From: Hyphomicrobium_B sp001006785
GTDB taxonomy: Bacteria; Pseudomonadota; Alphaproteobacteria; Rhizobiales; Hyphomicrobiaceae
Direction of reading: 5' to 3'
Assembly (NCBI RefSeq): GCF_001006785.1
Contig: NZ_CDHO01000003.1
Span: 1,426,001-1,490,000 of the forward strand
Length of the DNA: 64,000 nt
Shown here piece after piece: positions 1-8,979 of this stretch; the first letter of the stretch is position 1; every line of letters starts with the position of its first letter. Position numbers and translations under genes: made by a program. A model generated the notes under the pieces. That model saw only the letters and a list, made by a program, of their open reading frames with translations, was not told the DNA's origin and ran no database searches.

Positions 1-358
1 TATGCACGACACGCCGAACCTTGCGCAGCCTCATCGCCTCGAAGACGTTGATCGAACCTTCGACGTTGACGCGCAGCGTCTTGATCGGGGCGTCCGCTGC
101 AAAGACGACGCCCACGATCGCTGCCGTGTGCACTACCGCATCGACCGGATGCTTTTCGAACAACCGCACGACCTGATGCCACTCGCCAAAGTCGACCGCC
201 TCGGCCGACAGCCGGGAATTGCTCGCGGCAAGCGCGGTCATTGCGGGCGAAACCGCGATATCCGCGGCAACGACCGTATCACCCCGGTCGAGCAGCGCCC
301 TGACGATGGCGCCACCGAGCCAGCCGCAGCCACCCGTAACGAGAATCTTCTTGCTCAC
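1..358 (-). CDS. NAD-dependent epimerase/dehydratase, N-terminal part
   Basis: Reading from a GTG start at 358, the product begins MSKKILVTGGCGWLGGAIV, the glycine-rich NAD(P)-binding GxxGxxG motif of extended short-chain dehydrogenases (sugar epimerase family). It continues for about 119 residues with a typical second strand (VVAADI) and the VVHTAA segment around residue 77, and then leaves the window, so the catalytic YxxxK is not visible. A GAGAGAAA ribosome-binding site precedes the GTG. It is the last visible gene of the minus-strand catabolic operon and begins 10 bp after the cupin stop. The substrate is unknown. Confidence 0.85.
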   Translation of the reverse strand, partial: MSKKILVTGGCGWLGGAIVRALLDRGDTVVAADIAVSPAMTALAASNSRLSAEAVDFGEWHQVVRLFEKHPVDAVVHTAAIVGVVFAADAPIKTLRVNVEGSINVFEAMRLRKVRRVVH

Positions 359-368
359 GATTTTTCTC

Positions 369-791
369 TCAACGCGGCTCCGGCTCTTCGTCGGTCGGCG
401 GGCTCGTGATCACGAGGAACACCAGAGGGTCGATGCCCGTGTTGTGGAACTCATGCACGACGCCCGGCGGGATGAAGGTCACGTCGTTGGAACGCACCAC
501 GCGACGCTCGCCGTCCACGACCAGCACGCCTTCGCCGGCAAGCACGTGGTAGATTTGCTCCTGCACCTTGTGGACATGGGATTCCACATGCGCACCTGCC
601 TCGTAGGTCGAAATGCGGTGATCGAAGAACCGGCTGCCCGTGGTTTCGGGCGTGACGATCGCCTTCGACAGAGCCTGGTTGAAGTGGCCCGGATACTGGA
701 TCCACTGCAGTTCGGCGAGGTTGCGAGTCACCGCGTATTTTTTCTTTTCCGCATCCGCAAATGCGTTTGGGGCGGGCGCCACGATAGTCAT
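369..791 (-). CDS. Cupin-domain protein
   Basis: This small single-domain cupin has about 140 residues from the ATG at 791, which has a GGAG site 8 bases upstream. An alternative GTG at 827 overlaps the stop of the transporter gene (GTGA) but has no ribosome-binding site. Cupin motif 1 appears as GAHVESHVHKVQEQIYHVLAG and motif 2 as PPGVVHEFHNTG. Together they supply the His/Glu metal ligands of the beta-barrel. It is co-transcribed with a LIV-type transporter and carbonyl-metabolising enzymes, so a small-molecule isomerase, dioxygenase or sensor role is plausible. The substrate cannot be told from sequence. Confidence 0.85.
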   Translation of the reverse strand: MTIVAPAPNAFADAEKKKYAVTRNLAELQWIQYPGHFNQALSKAIVTPETTGSRFFDHRISTYEAGAHVESHVHKVQEQIYHVLAGEGVLVVDGERRVVRSNDVTFIPPGVVHEFHNTGIDPLVFLVITSPPTDEEPEPR

Positions 792-823
792 GCGTTGTCT
801 CCAGTCGTTGATCGGTTCGAATT

Positions 824-3397
824 TCACATTGTCGCAGGGGTGCGCTGCCCCACCTCATCGGCCTGGACAACGCCGAGCAGCCGCTCGCACTGCGCCTTGT
901 CCATCGCCAAGGTGCTTGCGGCACCACCGTAGGCTACACGACCATTCACGAGCACATAGGCACGGTCAGCCATCGCGAGGACGCTCTCCGCATGGTGCTC
1001 GACGATGACCATGCTCGCCCTCGTCGACAGTCGTCCAACGGCGTCGCGCACTTCCTGGACCACGGCGGGCGCCAAGCCTTCGAACGGCTCGTCAAGCAGG
1101 ATGAGCCTGGACGGCACCATCAGGGCGCGCGCAATCGCAACCATCTGCTGCTCACCGCCGGAGAGGGTTTCACCGCGCGAACGGATTCGAGCTCCGACCT
1201 TCGGGAACAGGTCGAATATCTCCTCCATCGACGCGCCCCCCGGCCGCGCGGCAAGCCTGAGATTCTCCTGTACTGTCAGGTTCGGAAACAGCCGCCGCCC
1301 CTCGGCCACCAGCGAGATGCCGAGTCTGTTGATGTCGCTGGGCCGCAGCTTCGATATATCGCGGCCTTCAAACGACATTTGTCCTTCCGACGGGTGCAGA
1401 ACACCCGTAACCGCGCGCAGCAGCGTGGTCTTGCCGACGCCGTTACGCCCGAGCAGGGCGACGACCTCGCCCTTGTGAACGGCCAGATCGACGTTCTCGA
1501 GCACGGTGCTGCCGCCATAGCCAGCGCTTATTCCCTTGAGCTCGAGGAGCGGGGCCTGGTCGGCCGGCACAGCCGCGCCGCCCTTCCTCGTCGGAAGAAC
1601 CACAACTTGCCCGCTCTCCTGCACCGGATGGGCATCGCCGAGATAGGCGGCGACCACTTCCGGATGCCGTGCGACCTCCGCCGGCTTGCCGTCGGCAATC
1701 AGACGGCCCTGATGCAGAACCGTAATGCGGTCCGACATTGCCAGGACCCGATCAATGTCATGCTCGATCAGAAGGACGGCATGGGATTGCGCCAGACGGC
1801 GGATGAGTTCGCCGACGATGCGACGATCGGATTCCGCCAGACCCGCCAAGGGTTCGTCCAGCAGCAGCAGCTTGGCGTCGATCGCGAGCGAGACCGCGAT
1901 TTCGAGGAGGCGCTTTTCGCCGTGAGACAGCGAGACGCAGAGTTCAGCCGCTCGTTCGGTCAGGCCGACGGCCTCCAGGAGGCCCCAGACCCGCGCATTG
2001 ACGCTCTCCGAGGCATGTGCGTCGGCCCACAGGCTGAAATAGGTCCTGTTGGAGGCCTGCACCGCGACCCGCACGTTTTCGAAGGCCGTCAGATTGGGAA
2101 ACACGCTGAGGATCTGGAACGACCGCGCAATCCCCAGCCGCGCCCGCTTGTAGGGCGGCAGGCTGTTGATCGACCCGCCCTCGAACAGGATCTCGCCGGA
2201 GTCCGGCTTGTAGCGGCCGGTCAGGAGATTGAAGAAGGTGGTCTTGCCCGCGCCATTCGGTCCGATCAGGGAGTGTAGACCCGTCCGGCTCATCTCCAGC
2301 GAGATGTCGTTCTGGGTGACGATGTTGCCGAAGCGCTTGGAAAGGTTTCGGACCTGAAGGATCGGCGCGCCCCCGTCGCCTGACCCTTTCGCGGCGGCCG
2401 GCGTATACGGCACGATCTTCGCGGGACGCGGTGAAATGCCGTCGCGCGTCAGCGTCCAGCGGTCGCGCCTGACAAGACGCTGGAAGATGCCTTGCACGCC
2501 TTCATGCGACAACAGAGCGAATGCGATGATAATGGGCGCAAAGAACAGCCACCAGTTCTCGGTCAGGGCGCTGAGGCGATCTTCGAGTACAATGAAAATG
2601 ATCGAACCCCAGAGAGGTCCGAGGAAGTGATGAACTCCGCCCAGAGCCGCCATTAACACCGGATCGCCGGCGTGCTGCCAGCTCAGATTGTTGGCGTAAG
2701 CTCCCTGCAGCAATAGCACCATCAGACCGCCGGCGATCCCGATCGCCCCGCCAGCGATGACGAGGGCGACGAGTTTCGTCTGATACGTGTTGTAGCCCAG
2801 ACTGGCGACACGCTCCTCGTTGTCGCGCAGCGCCTGCATCATCCGGCCAAACGGGCTATGAGCGATCCGCCACAACAGCCACAACATGCCGAGGACGACG
2901 ACGAGCGCGAACCAGTGAAACTCGAGCGCCGAGGTAAACAGGGGCCGCGCGACATCCTGGATACCGTTCTCTCCACCAGTGACGTCCGTCCACTTGAACG
3001 CGATCTCGAAGGCGATCTGTGAGCAGGCGAGCGTGAGCAGTGAAAAGTAGAGGCCTCGCCGGCGGAGGATGACCGCACCGACCGTCAGCGCCAGCAGCAT
3101 CGAAAAACCGGCTGCGACCAGAACGTCGCCCAGTTCGTTCCCGCCGAGAAGACGCGTTCCGATCAGCGCCACGGCGTAACCTGCAGTCCCGAAGAAGAAC
3201 GATGCGCCGAACGGGACCAAGCCCAGATACCCGATCAGGAAGTTCACCCCGGCCGCATAAAGAGTGTAGATCGCAATCTGAGTCACTCTTGCAACCGGCA
3301 TGCCGATGCCAAGCGCAATGGCCGAGGCAACAAGCAATACGGCGGCAATGATCGCAATGGGATGGCGCGACACACGCCCGAGCAACGCCCCTTTCAT
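824..3397 (-). CDS. LivM permease-LivG-LivF ATPase triple fusion
   Basis: One 857-residue frame joins three parts of a branched-chain-amino-acid-type ABC importer that are normally separate genes. Residues 1-310 are a LivM-like inner-membrane permease with about 9-10 hydrophobic segments. Residues about 345-588 are a LivG-type ATPase with Walker A GPNGAGKT at 379, signature LSHGE at 490 and LLLDEP at 511. Residues about 616-840 are a LivF-type ATPase with GRNGVGKT at 650, LSGGEQQ at 745 and LILLDEP at 765. The linkers are short and rich in Pro, Ala and Gly. The start overlaps the LivH stop by 4 bp (ATGA), showing translational coupling. All nucleotide-binding motifs look intact. Confidence 0.93.
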   Translation of the reverse strand: MKGALLGRVSRHPIAIIAAVLLVASAIALGIGMPVARVTQIAIYTLYAAGVNFLIGYLGLVPFGASFFFGTAGYAVALIGTRLLGGNELGDVLVAAGFSMLLALTVGAVILRRRGLYFSLLTLACSQIAFEIAFKWTDVTGGENGIQDVARPLFTSALEFHWFALVVVLGMLWLLWRIAHSPFGRMMQALRDNEERVASLGYNTYQTKLVALVIAGGAIGIAGGLMVLLLQGAYANNLSWQHAGDPVLMAALGGVHHFLGPLWGSIIFIVLEDRLSALTENWWLFFAPIIIAFALLSHEGVQGIFQRLVRRDRWTLTRDGISPRPAKIVPYTPAAAKGSGDGGAPILQVRNLSKRFGNIVTQNDISLEMSRTGLHSLIGPNGAGKTTFFNLLTGRYKPDSGEILFEGGSINSLPPYKRARLGIARSFQILSVFPNLTAFENVRVAVQASNRTYFSLWADAHASESVNARVWGLLEAVGLTERAAELCVSLSHGEKRLLEIAVSLAIDAKLLLLDEPLAGLAESDRRIVGELIRRLAQSHAVLLIEHDIDRVLAMSDRITVLHQGRLIADGKPAEVARHPEVVAAYLGDAHPVQESGQVVVLPTRKGGAAVPADQAPLLELKGISAGYGGSTVLENVDLAVHKGEVVALLGRNGVGKTTLLRAVTGVLHPSEGQMSFEGRDISKLRPSDINRLGISLVAEGRRLFPNLTVQENLRLAARPGGASMEEIFDLFPKVGARIRSRGETLSGGEQQMVAIARALMVPSRLILLDEPFEGLAPAVVQEVRDAVGRLSTRASMVIVEHHAESVLAMADRAYVLVNGRVAYGGAASTLAMDKAQCERLLGVVQADEVGQRTPATM

Positions 3398-4263
3398 TCG
3401 AAGCGCTCCCAGCGTTCACCGAACAAGCCGCGAGGGCGCAGAAGCATGATCGCGAACATCAGCACGTACATCGAGGCCGTCGACGCCGCCGGCCAGAACT
3501 GGATGGTCAGAGCGGTCACGACACCAACGGCGAGCCCCGCCACCACGGCGCCCCGCAACGACCCAAGCCCACCAATTGCAACAATTACAAATGCGGGCAT
3601 AACTGCATTCGCCGCCATCGACGGAGAGACGGTCCAGAGCGGGGCTGCAAGCAGCCCCGCGATCGCGGCAAGCCCGCAGCCCAGGCCGAATACCGCCGTA
3701 AGGACGCGGGGCAGCTTGATGCCGAGCAGCTCAACCATCTCGGGATCGCGACTTCCGGCACGCAGAATCCGCCCATAAGGCGTCCAGGACAGGAAAGCCC
3801 AGAGGCCGAGCAATGCCGTCGACGTCGCGGCCAGAACCGCCACCCGGTATTTTGTGATCAGCAATGGTCCCAGCTCGACGATGCCCGCGAGCGGCGGCGG
3901 CGGGTTGAATGGTTTGCCGTCCGCGCCCCAGGTTGCGCGAATGAGAGCCTCGATCAACAAGGCCAGTGCGAACGTCACGATGAGGCTCAGAAGAGGCTCG
4001 CGCCCGTAAAGCCGACGTATCAGCAGGAACTCCGTCGCCATGCCTATGGCAGCAACGACGATCGGAGCCAGGGCGACAGCTCCCCATCCGAACCAACGAA
4101 AGAGTTGCCAGGACACGTAAGCGCCCAGCGCGAAGAAAGCGCCATGCGCGAAATTGATGACGCCAAGAAGCCCGAACGTGATCGACAGGCCGACCGCGAT
4201 CAGGACGTAGAGAAAGCCCAGGACGAGGCCGTTGGCGACTTGCGAAATGATGATGTCGGTCAT
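3394..4263 (-). CDS. LivH-type ABC permease
   Basis: The 289-residue product is a hydrophobic LIV-family inner-membrane permease, complete at both ends. It carries the family's early GLSITFGLLGVINFAHGAFF segment (residues about 25-44) and the late cytoplasmic EAA-like loop around FVIVAIGGLGSLRGA. It pairs with the LivM half of the downstream fusion to form the membrane pore. It starts 40 bp after the binding-protein stop and overlaps the next gene by 4 bp. The likely substrate is a carboxylate or amino acid handled by the enzymes upstream, but LIV transporters are too varied to be specific. Confidence 0.93.
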   Translation of the reverse strand: MTDIIISQVANGLVLGFLYVLIAVGLSITFGLLGVINFAHGAFFALGAYVSWQLFRWFGWGAVALAPIVVAAIGMATEFLLIRRLYGREPLLSLIVTFALALLIEALIRATWGADGKPFNPPPPLAGIVELGPLLITKYRVAVLAATSTALLGLWAFLSWTPYGRILRAGSRDPEMVELLGIKLPRVLTAVFGLGCGLAAIAGLLAAPLWTVSPSMAANAVMPAFVIVAIGGLGSLRGAVVAGLAVGVVTALTIQFWPAASTASMYVLMFAIMLLRPRGLFGERWERFE

Positions 4264-4302
4264 GTTTCCAACTCGCCAACGGGTATCAAAACGGGGGCTA
4301 CT

Positions 4303-5538
4303 TCAGAGCGCCGGCATGTTGCAGCCGATCTCTTCCTTGGTCCCGAAGGCTTTTTCGGTCTCTTCCGCCGTAGCGGAGGTGTCCTTCAGGACCTCGAAGA
4401 AATCCCACTTGTCGGTGATGTTCTTCTTGACCTGCACGATGACGGCAGGCCGGACCATCTGATGGTCCCATTCGCGGAAGTAGTACGGCAGCAATCCTTC
4501 CGTGTTTTTCCATTTCTCTAGAGCGACAATGATGTCCTGAGCTTTGGTCGACTTCGCAGCCTCGATCGACTCCAGCAGCGCGCGCATCGCAATCCACCCC
4601 GACCAAGTCTTGTCCGACGGCGGCTGGCCGTACTTCTTCTGGAACGCTTCGGTCATCGCCTTCTCGGCTGCCGTGTTCTTGGGATTGTTATAGTACCAGG
4701 GCTTGATGTAGATGCCGCTGGAGGCCTGCGGGCCGACGTCCCAGAAATCCGTATCGGTCACCGCTATGGCGCCGTACGGGATTTTCTCCTTCATCCCCAT
4801 CTCATTCCACTGCTTGAGGAAGGTGGAGAAGTCGCCGCCGACAAGGCCGCCGATGATCGCGTCCGGCTTGGCTTGCCGTATCTTGAGGATGTAGGATGAG
4901 TAGTCAGCCGTGTTGATCGGCACCTCGTCGGAGCCCGCTTCGGTCAGCCCGGTCTTGCCCAGCAAGGCTCGCGACGATCGCAGTATGTCCTGACCGAACG
5001 CATATGAGGCTGTCAGGAAATAGACTTTCTTCCCGATCGATGCGATGTAGGGCATCAGACCGCTCGTCTGCACCGGGACTGTCGCCTGGGTACGGAAGAC
5101 GTAGCGGCTGCAGCTCTTGCCCGTGATTTCGCTCGCGGCTGCTCCCGGCAGGATGAGCGGAATCTTCGCGCGATTGGCCACGCTCATCATGGCGAGCGCA
5201 TTCGAACTGTAGTTGCCGCCCACGACGGCGACGACCTTATTTTCGTCCACGAGCCGCTGCATGTTCTGCTGGGAGCCTTGCGGGTCCGATTCATCGAGCC
5301 AGATGACCTCGATCTTGCGGCCGAGCACCTTGCCGCCGGCCTGTTCGACGGCCAATTCGCTGCCGCGCTCCAGGAACTGGCCGATCGACGAGCCGGGTCC
5401 CTGCTTCGAATAAATCATGCCGATCCTGATTGGATCATCCGTCTGAGCGCTGGCACCAGTTGCAGCCGCGAGGCTGGCGATTGCTGCAGTCGTCAAACGG
5501 GCAAGCAGCTTCCGGCAAGCACTATCCATCCAACCCAT
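4303..5538 (-). CDS. Periplasmic ligand-binding protein of the LIV-type ABC importer
   Basis: This 411-residue type I periplasmic binding protein (Peripla_BP_6 family) has an N-terminal signal peptide. Its positively charged start is followed by a hydrophobic core and ATGASAQ-type cleavage near residue 32. The mature protein starts IRIGMIYSKQGPGSS, typical of LivJ-like receptors, and has the middle-domain motif VVGGNYSSNALAM. It delivers the substrate to LivH and the LivM-G-F fusion directly downstream. The region between it and LivH is only 39 bp, so one transcript is likely. The ligand is not deducible. Relatives bind amino acids, aromatic acids or other carboxylates. Confidence 0.92.
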   Translation of the reverse strand: MGWMDSACRKLLARLTTAAIASLAAATGASAQTDDPIRIGMIYSKQGPGSSIGQFLERGSELAVEQAGGKVLGRKIEVIWLDESDPQGSQQNMQRLVDENKVVAVVGGNYSSNALAMMSVANRAKIPLILPGAAASEITGKSCSRYVFRTQATVPVQTSGLMPYIASIGKKVYFLTASYAFGQDILRSSRALLGKTGLTEAGSDEVPINTADYSSYILKIRQAKPDAIIGGLVGGDFSTFLKQWNEMGMKEKIPYGAIAVTDTDFWDVGPQASSGIYIKPWYYNNPKNTAAEKAMTEAFQKKYGQPPSDKTWSGWIAMRALLESIEAAKSTKAQDIIVALEKWKNTEGLLPYYFREWDHQMVRPAVIVQVKKNITDKWDFFEVLKDTSATAEETEKAFGTKEEIGCNMPAL

Positions 5539-5572
5539 AACGTTCTCCTCCCTTGTTGATCGACTTATTGCT

Positions 5573-7363
5573 TCAGATCAGCCGCTGCGGTTTACCGAAG
5601 ACCGGCTCCTTGTACGGCACGGGCGGCAATTGCCACGTCCCCGTGGACGGTGGACGCACCTCGGCATCGACATGCAGATCGATGACGCAAGGTCGGCGAT
5701 TCTTGATCGCCGTTTCCACGACACCGCGCAGATCCTCGCTCCTGGTGACCGTGTAGCCATCGGCGCCGCAGGCACGCGCCCACGCTGCGAAGTCCGGATT
5801 GTATCGTTCGCCGCCGGGCCCCTGATTGCCCTTGTAGAAGGCGGTCCCGAGCTCCCTGCCTCCGAACATTCCATATTGAATGTCGCGGATCGCACCCCAG
5901 GCGAAGTTGTTCCACACGATCCAGATGCAGGGCAGCGAATACTCGACCGCGGTCGCAACCACATGGGGCGCCATCATGAAGCCGCCATCGCCGACGACCG
6001 CAACACAGGTGCGGTCGGGCGCCGCCAGGTGCGCACCGAGAACGCCGCACACGCCGAAGCCCATCGACGAATAGCCCCAGCTATTGAGCATGCTCTGCGC
6101 CCGGCGGGGCTTCCAGAACTGCATGAACCAATTGTGATGCACGCCGGAATCTAGCGACAGGATCACATCGTCGGGCAGGATGTCGGTCAGCGCGTCGACC
6201 ACATATTCCGGCCGGATCGGCGTCGTCACGTCCTTGAAGTGAGGACGGACGAACGCGTCCCATTCGGCCTGCCAACCGGCAACCTCGGCGCGCCACGGCT
6301 CGAAGTTCTCCCGCCGAATGTCCTTCCGCTCGGCCATCCCGTCGAGCAGTTGCGCCGCGAAGGTCTTGGCATCGGCGATGACGCCGAGCGTCGGCGGATA
6401 GTTGCGCCCGAGCTCCGCGGGATCGATGTCGGCCTGGATAAGCTTGGTCTCCGGGAAATTCCAGGAATAGCCCGGGTGCCATGACGATGACGAGCGGTCG
6501 TCGAAGCGCGTTCCGATGCAGATCACGAGATCGGCAAAACGACCGGCCTGATTGGCCGGATAGGCACCGTTGCGCCCGATAAAGCCCAGCGTCAGCGGGT
6601 CGCCGGAGGGCACGAGACCCATGCCATTCGGAGACGTGATAACCGGGATGCCGTATTTCTGCTGAAGCGCCGTGATCTCGGGGCTGGCTTCGGACAGCGT
6701 CGTCCCTTGCCCGACAAAGAAAACCGGTTTCCTGGAAGCGCTCAGCAGGTCGAGCGCCTTCGCAATATCCGCGGGGCTGGCATTGGGGCGATGCCCGCCG
6801 TGCACGTGTGACGGCGCCGGCAGTTCGACGTCATCCTCCTCCTGGAAGACATTGTATGGAATATCCAAGTTCACGGGGCCTGGCCTGCCGGTCACCATCG
6901 TGTCGAAGCCCTGGCGCAACGCCAGGGGCAGCATGTCGACGCGCGTGGGCTGGAACGTCCGCTTGACCACCGGCCGCATGACCTGAGCAAAGTCGGCCTG
7001 ATTGTGCGCGTAGAGCTCCTGGAAGGGTCCACGATTGGCCTGCGACGTCGGCACGTTTGCCGTGATTGCCATGAACGCCGATGAGTCCGACAGGGCTGTG
7101 ATCAGCGGCATCACGATATTCGCCGAGCCCGGACCTGTTGACGTCAACGTCGCGACCGGACTGTGCTTGACGCGAAAGTAAGCGTCAGCCATATGGCCCG
7201 CCGCCTGCTCGTGCCGCGGCGAAATCAGGCTGATCTTGTCCCGCACCTGGTAAAGCGCATCGAGAATGCCTACATTGCCATGGCCGCAGACGCCGAAAAT
7301 GAACGGCACCTTCTGCTTGACGAGATACTCGGCGATGACCTCGCCACCCTTCATCTTGCTCAT
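5573..7363 (-). CDS. Thiamine-diphosphate-dependent enzyme (acetolactate synthase/decarboxylase family)
   Basis: The 596-residue product has the three-domain ThDP-enzyme layout: an N-terminal Pyr domain, a central Rossmann-like domain and a C-terminal PP domain. The catalytic glutamate is E52 (RHEQAAGHMAD). The ThDP/Mg motif GDG at 458-460 ends 25 residues later in NN at 485-486. It resembles acetolactate synthase-like large subunits. No regulatory small subunit is present, and the catabolic operon argues against branched-chain biosynthesis. A decarboxylase or carboligase acting on an imported 2-oxo acid, with the neighbouring aldehyde dehydrogenase oxidising the product, is a reasonable inference. 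Confidence 0.9.
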   Translation of the reverse strand: MSKMKGGEVIAEYLVKQKVPFIFGVCGHGNVGILDALYQVRDKISLISPRHEQAAGHMADAYFRVKHSPVATLTSTGPGSANIVMPLITALSDSSAFMAITANVPTSQANRGPFQELYAHNQADFAQVMRPVVKRTFQPTRVDMLPLALRQGFDTMVTGRPGPVNLDIPYNVFQEEDDVELPAPSHVHGGHRPNASPADIAKALDLLSASRKPVFFVGQGTTLSEASPEITALQQKYGIPVITSPNGMGLVPSGDPLTLGFIGRNGAYPANQAGRFADLVICIGTRFDDRSSSSWHPGYSWNFPETKLIQADIDPAELGRNYPPTLGVIADAKTFAAQLLDGMAERKDIRRENFEPWRAEVAGWQAEWDAFVRPHFKDVTTPIRPEYVVDALTDILPDDVILSLDSGVHHNWFMQFWKPRRAQSMLNSWGYSSMGFGVCGVLGAHLAAPDRTCVAVVGDGGFMMAPHVVATAVEYSLPCIWIVWNNFAWGAIRDIQYGMFGGRELGTAFYKGNQGPGGERYNPDFAAWARACGADGYTVTRSEDLRGVVETAIKNRRPCVIDLHVDAEVRPPSTGTWQLPPVPYKEPVFGKPQRLI

Positions 7364-7393
7364 TTCTTGTTCTTCTCCGGCTGCGTTTCTCGA

Positions 7394-8848
7394 TCAGGCC
7401 AGGATCGTGACCATGCGCTCTTCGCTCATCTCCCGGATCGCATAATACGGGCCTTCCCGGCCAAAACCGCTATCCTTCGAGCCACCATAGGGCATGAGAT
7501 CGACGCGGGAGCTGGGAGTTTCGTTGATGTGTACGCCTCCGACCTGGAGCTTCCGCGCCGCCTCGAGTGCATTCCCGATATGCTGCGTGAAGATTCCGGT
7601 CGCGAGACCGTAAGGGGTCGCGTTGACTCGCTCGATCGCCTCGTCGAACGAGTCGAACGGCGCGACCGTCAGGACAGGTCCGAAAACCTCCTGACAGCCC
7701 AGCGGTGTTGCCTTCGAGACGTCGGCCAACAGCGCCGGATGAACAACCGAGCCGCTGCGACCGCCGCCGACCAGAAGGCGCGCGCCGCTCTTCACGGCTT
7801 GTACGATCCAGGATTCAACTCGAACCGCAGCCGCTTCGCTGATGACCGGACCCACCACGGTATTTTCGTTCGCCGGGTCGCCGAACGGCAGCGCGGCGAC
7901 GAGTTCCGCCAGACGGTGCTCGACCTTGTCCACGAGCGATCTGTCGATGAGCAGCACCTGGATCGACGTACAGACTTGACCTGCCTTGCGATAGCTCGCG
8001 TTTATGACCTTCGGCAAGGCGACATTCAGATCGGCATCATTGCAAAGAATGCAGTGCGCGATGGAGCCCAGCTCCATCTGGGTTCGGCGCAGACCGACGC
8101 GCTGCTGTATCGCGCGACCGACCTGCGTGCTGCCGGTGAACGCGTAGAAATGAATATTCTTTTCGTTGATCAACCATTGCGCGACCTCCGCATCGCCGTG
8201 GAGGACAGACAGCAGACCGGGCGGCAGGCCTGCCTCCAGCAGGCACTCCGCCATAATGCAGGATGTCATCGGCGTATGGAGCGACGGTTTCAGAATTACG
8301 GCATTGCCGGCCGCGAGCGCCGGGCAGACTTTGTGCGCAACGGTATTCAGGGGTGCATTGAACGGCGTGATCGCGCAAACCACACCAAGAGGCATTCTGA
8401 GCGTAAATCCGATCCGACCTACCTGCCCTGCGGCCGACTCCAGCGGAATCATGTCACCCGAGAGGCGTCGCGCCTCCTCAGCGGAGAGCCGGAACGTCGC
8501 GGCACATCGCTGCACCTCGCCCAGCGCATCGCGCCGAGGAAATCCCGCCTCCTGACGCAGCACCTCGACGAGCTGGTCTGCACGCGCCTCGAGCCTTGCC
8601 GCTGCACGATCAAGAATGGCGCCTCGCTCATAAGGAGAGAGCGCATTGGCCTTGAAAGCCGAAAATGCAGCCTCCACACACACGCCAACCTGTTCGGCAC
8701 TTGGAAGTTGCGCCACCATCGCAGGACGATTGTGAAACTTGTCAAGGACGTCCACTTCGCTCGCGCCAGACTGCCATTTCCCGGCGATCAGGAGCCTGCA
8801 GGCGGGTAATTCCCTGGTCGACAGTCGCTGCGCGCCGATGGTTACCAC
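7394..8848 (-). CDS. NAD(P)-dependent aldehyde dehydrogenase
   Basis: This is a complete 484-residue member of the ALDH superfamily. Visible catalytic elements are N164 in TPFNAP, the cofactor lysine K187 (ILKPS), the FTGS turn at 237-240, general base E259 (MELGS) and nucleophile C293 (GQVCTS). It is the first gene of the minus-strand operon, 30 bp ahead of the ThDP enzyme, and is divergent from a LysR regulator across 131 bp. Its expected job is to oxidise an aldehyde made or used in the pathway to a carboxylate or acyl-CoA. The substrate is not identifiable. Confidence 0.93.
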   Translation of the reverse strand: MVTIGAQRLSTRELPACRLLIAGKWQSGASEVDVLDKFHNRPAMVAQLPSAEQVGVCVEAAFSAFKANALSPYERGAILDRAAARLEARADQLVEVLRQEAGFPRRDALGEVQRCAATFRLSAEEARRLSGDMIPLESAAGQVGRIGFTLRMPLGVVCAITPFNAPLNTVAHKVCPALAAGNAVILKPSLHTPMTSCIMAECLLEAGLPPGLLSVLHGDAEVAQWLINEKNIHFYAFTGSTQVGRAIQQRVGLRRTQMELGSIAHCILCNDADLNVALPKVINASYRKAGQVCTSIQVLLIDRSLVDKVEHRLAELVAALPFGDPANENTVVGPVISEAAAVRVESWIVQAVKSGARLLVGGGRSGSVVHPALLADVSKATPLGCQEVFGPVLTVAPFDSFDEAIERVNATPYGLATGIFTQHIGNALEAARKLQVGGVHINETPSSRVDLMPYGGSKDSGFGREGPYYAIREMSEERMVTILA

Positions 8849-8926
8849 CCCGTGCTCCTTCCTGTTCGTTCACGGATGCAAGCTAGGGCAGGTTTGACAA
8901 TCGCAAAAATAGGGTTTTCCATTGAT

Positions 8927-8949
8927 GGCTATAAGCGCGCCGTATAGCC
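8927..8949. promoter_or_regulatory. LysR-type operator palindrome
   Basis: A perfect 7-bp inverted repeat, GGCTATA and TATAGCC separated by 9 bp, sits in the divergent region between the aldehyde dehydrogenase and LysR genes. It contains a T-N11-A core (T at 8932, A at 8944), the classic LysR-family recognition pattern, 31 bp upstream of the regulator start. It is the likely site for autoregulation and for control of the operon. Confidence 0.7.
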
Positions 8950-8979
8950 AACTCGCGGCGCCTCGGGGATGAGGCTTCC

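Noticed and set aside
992..2278. Long plus-strand frame of 428 codons opposite the transporter fusion
   Set aside because: It is antisense to an ORF with all ABC motifs; the product is Arg/His/Gln-rich with no domain and reflects high-GC antisense codon bias.
7163..8809. 548-codon plus-strand frame opposite the aldehyde dehydrogenase
   Set aside because: The opposite strand has a complete ALDH active site; this frame has no ribosome-binding site or motif.
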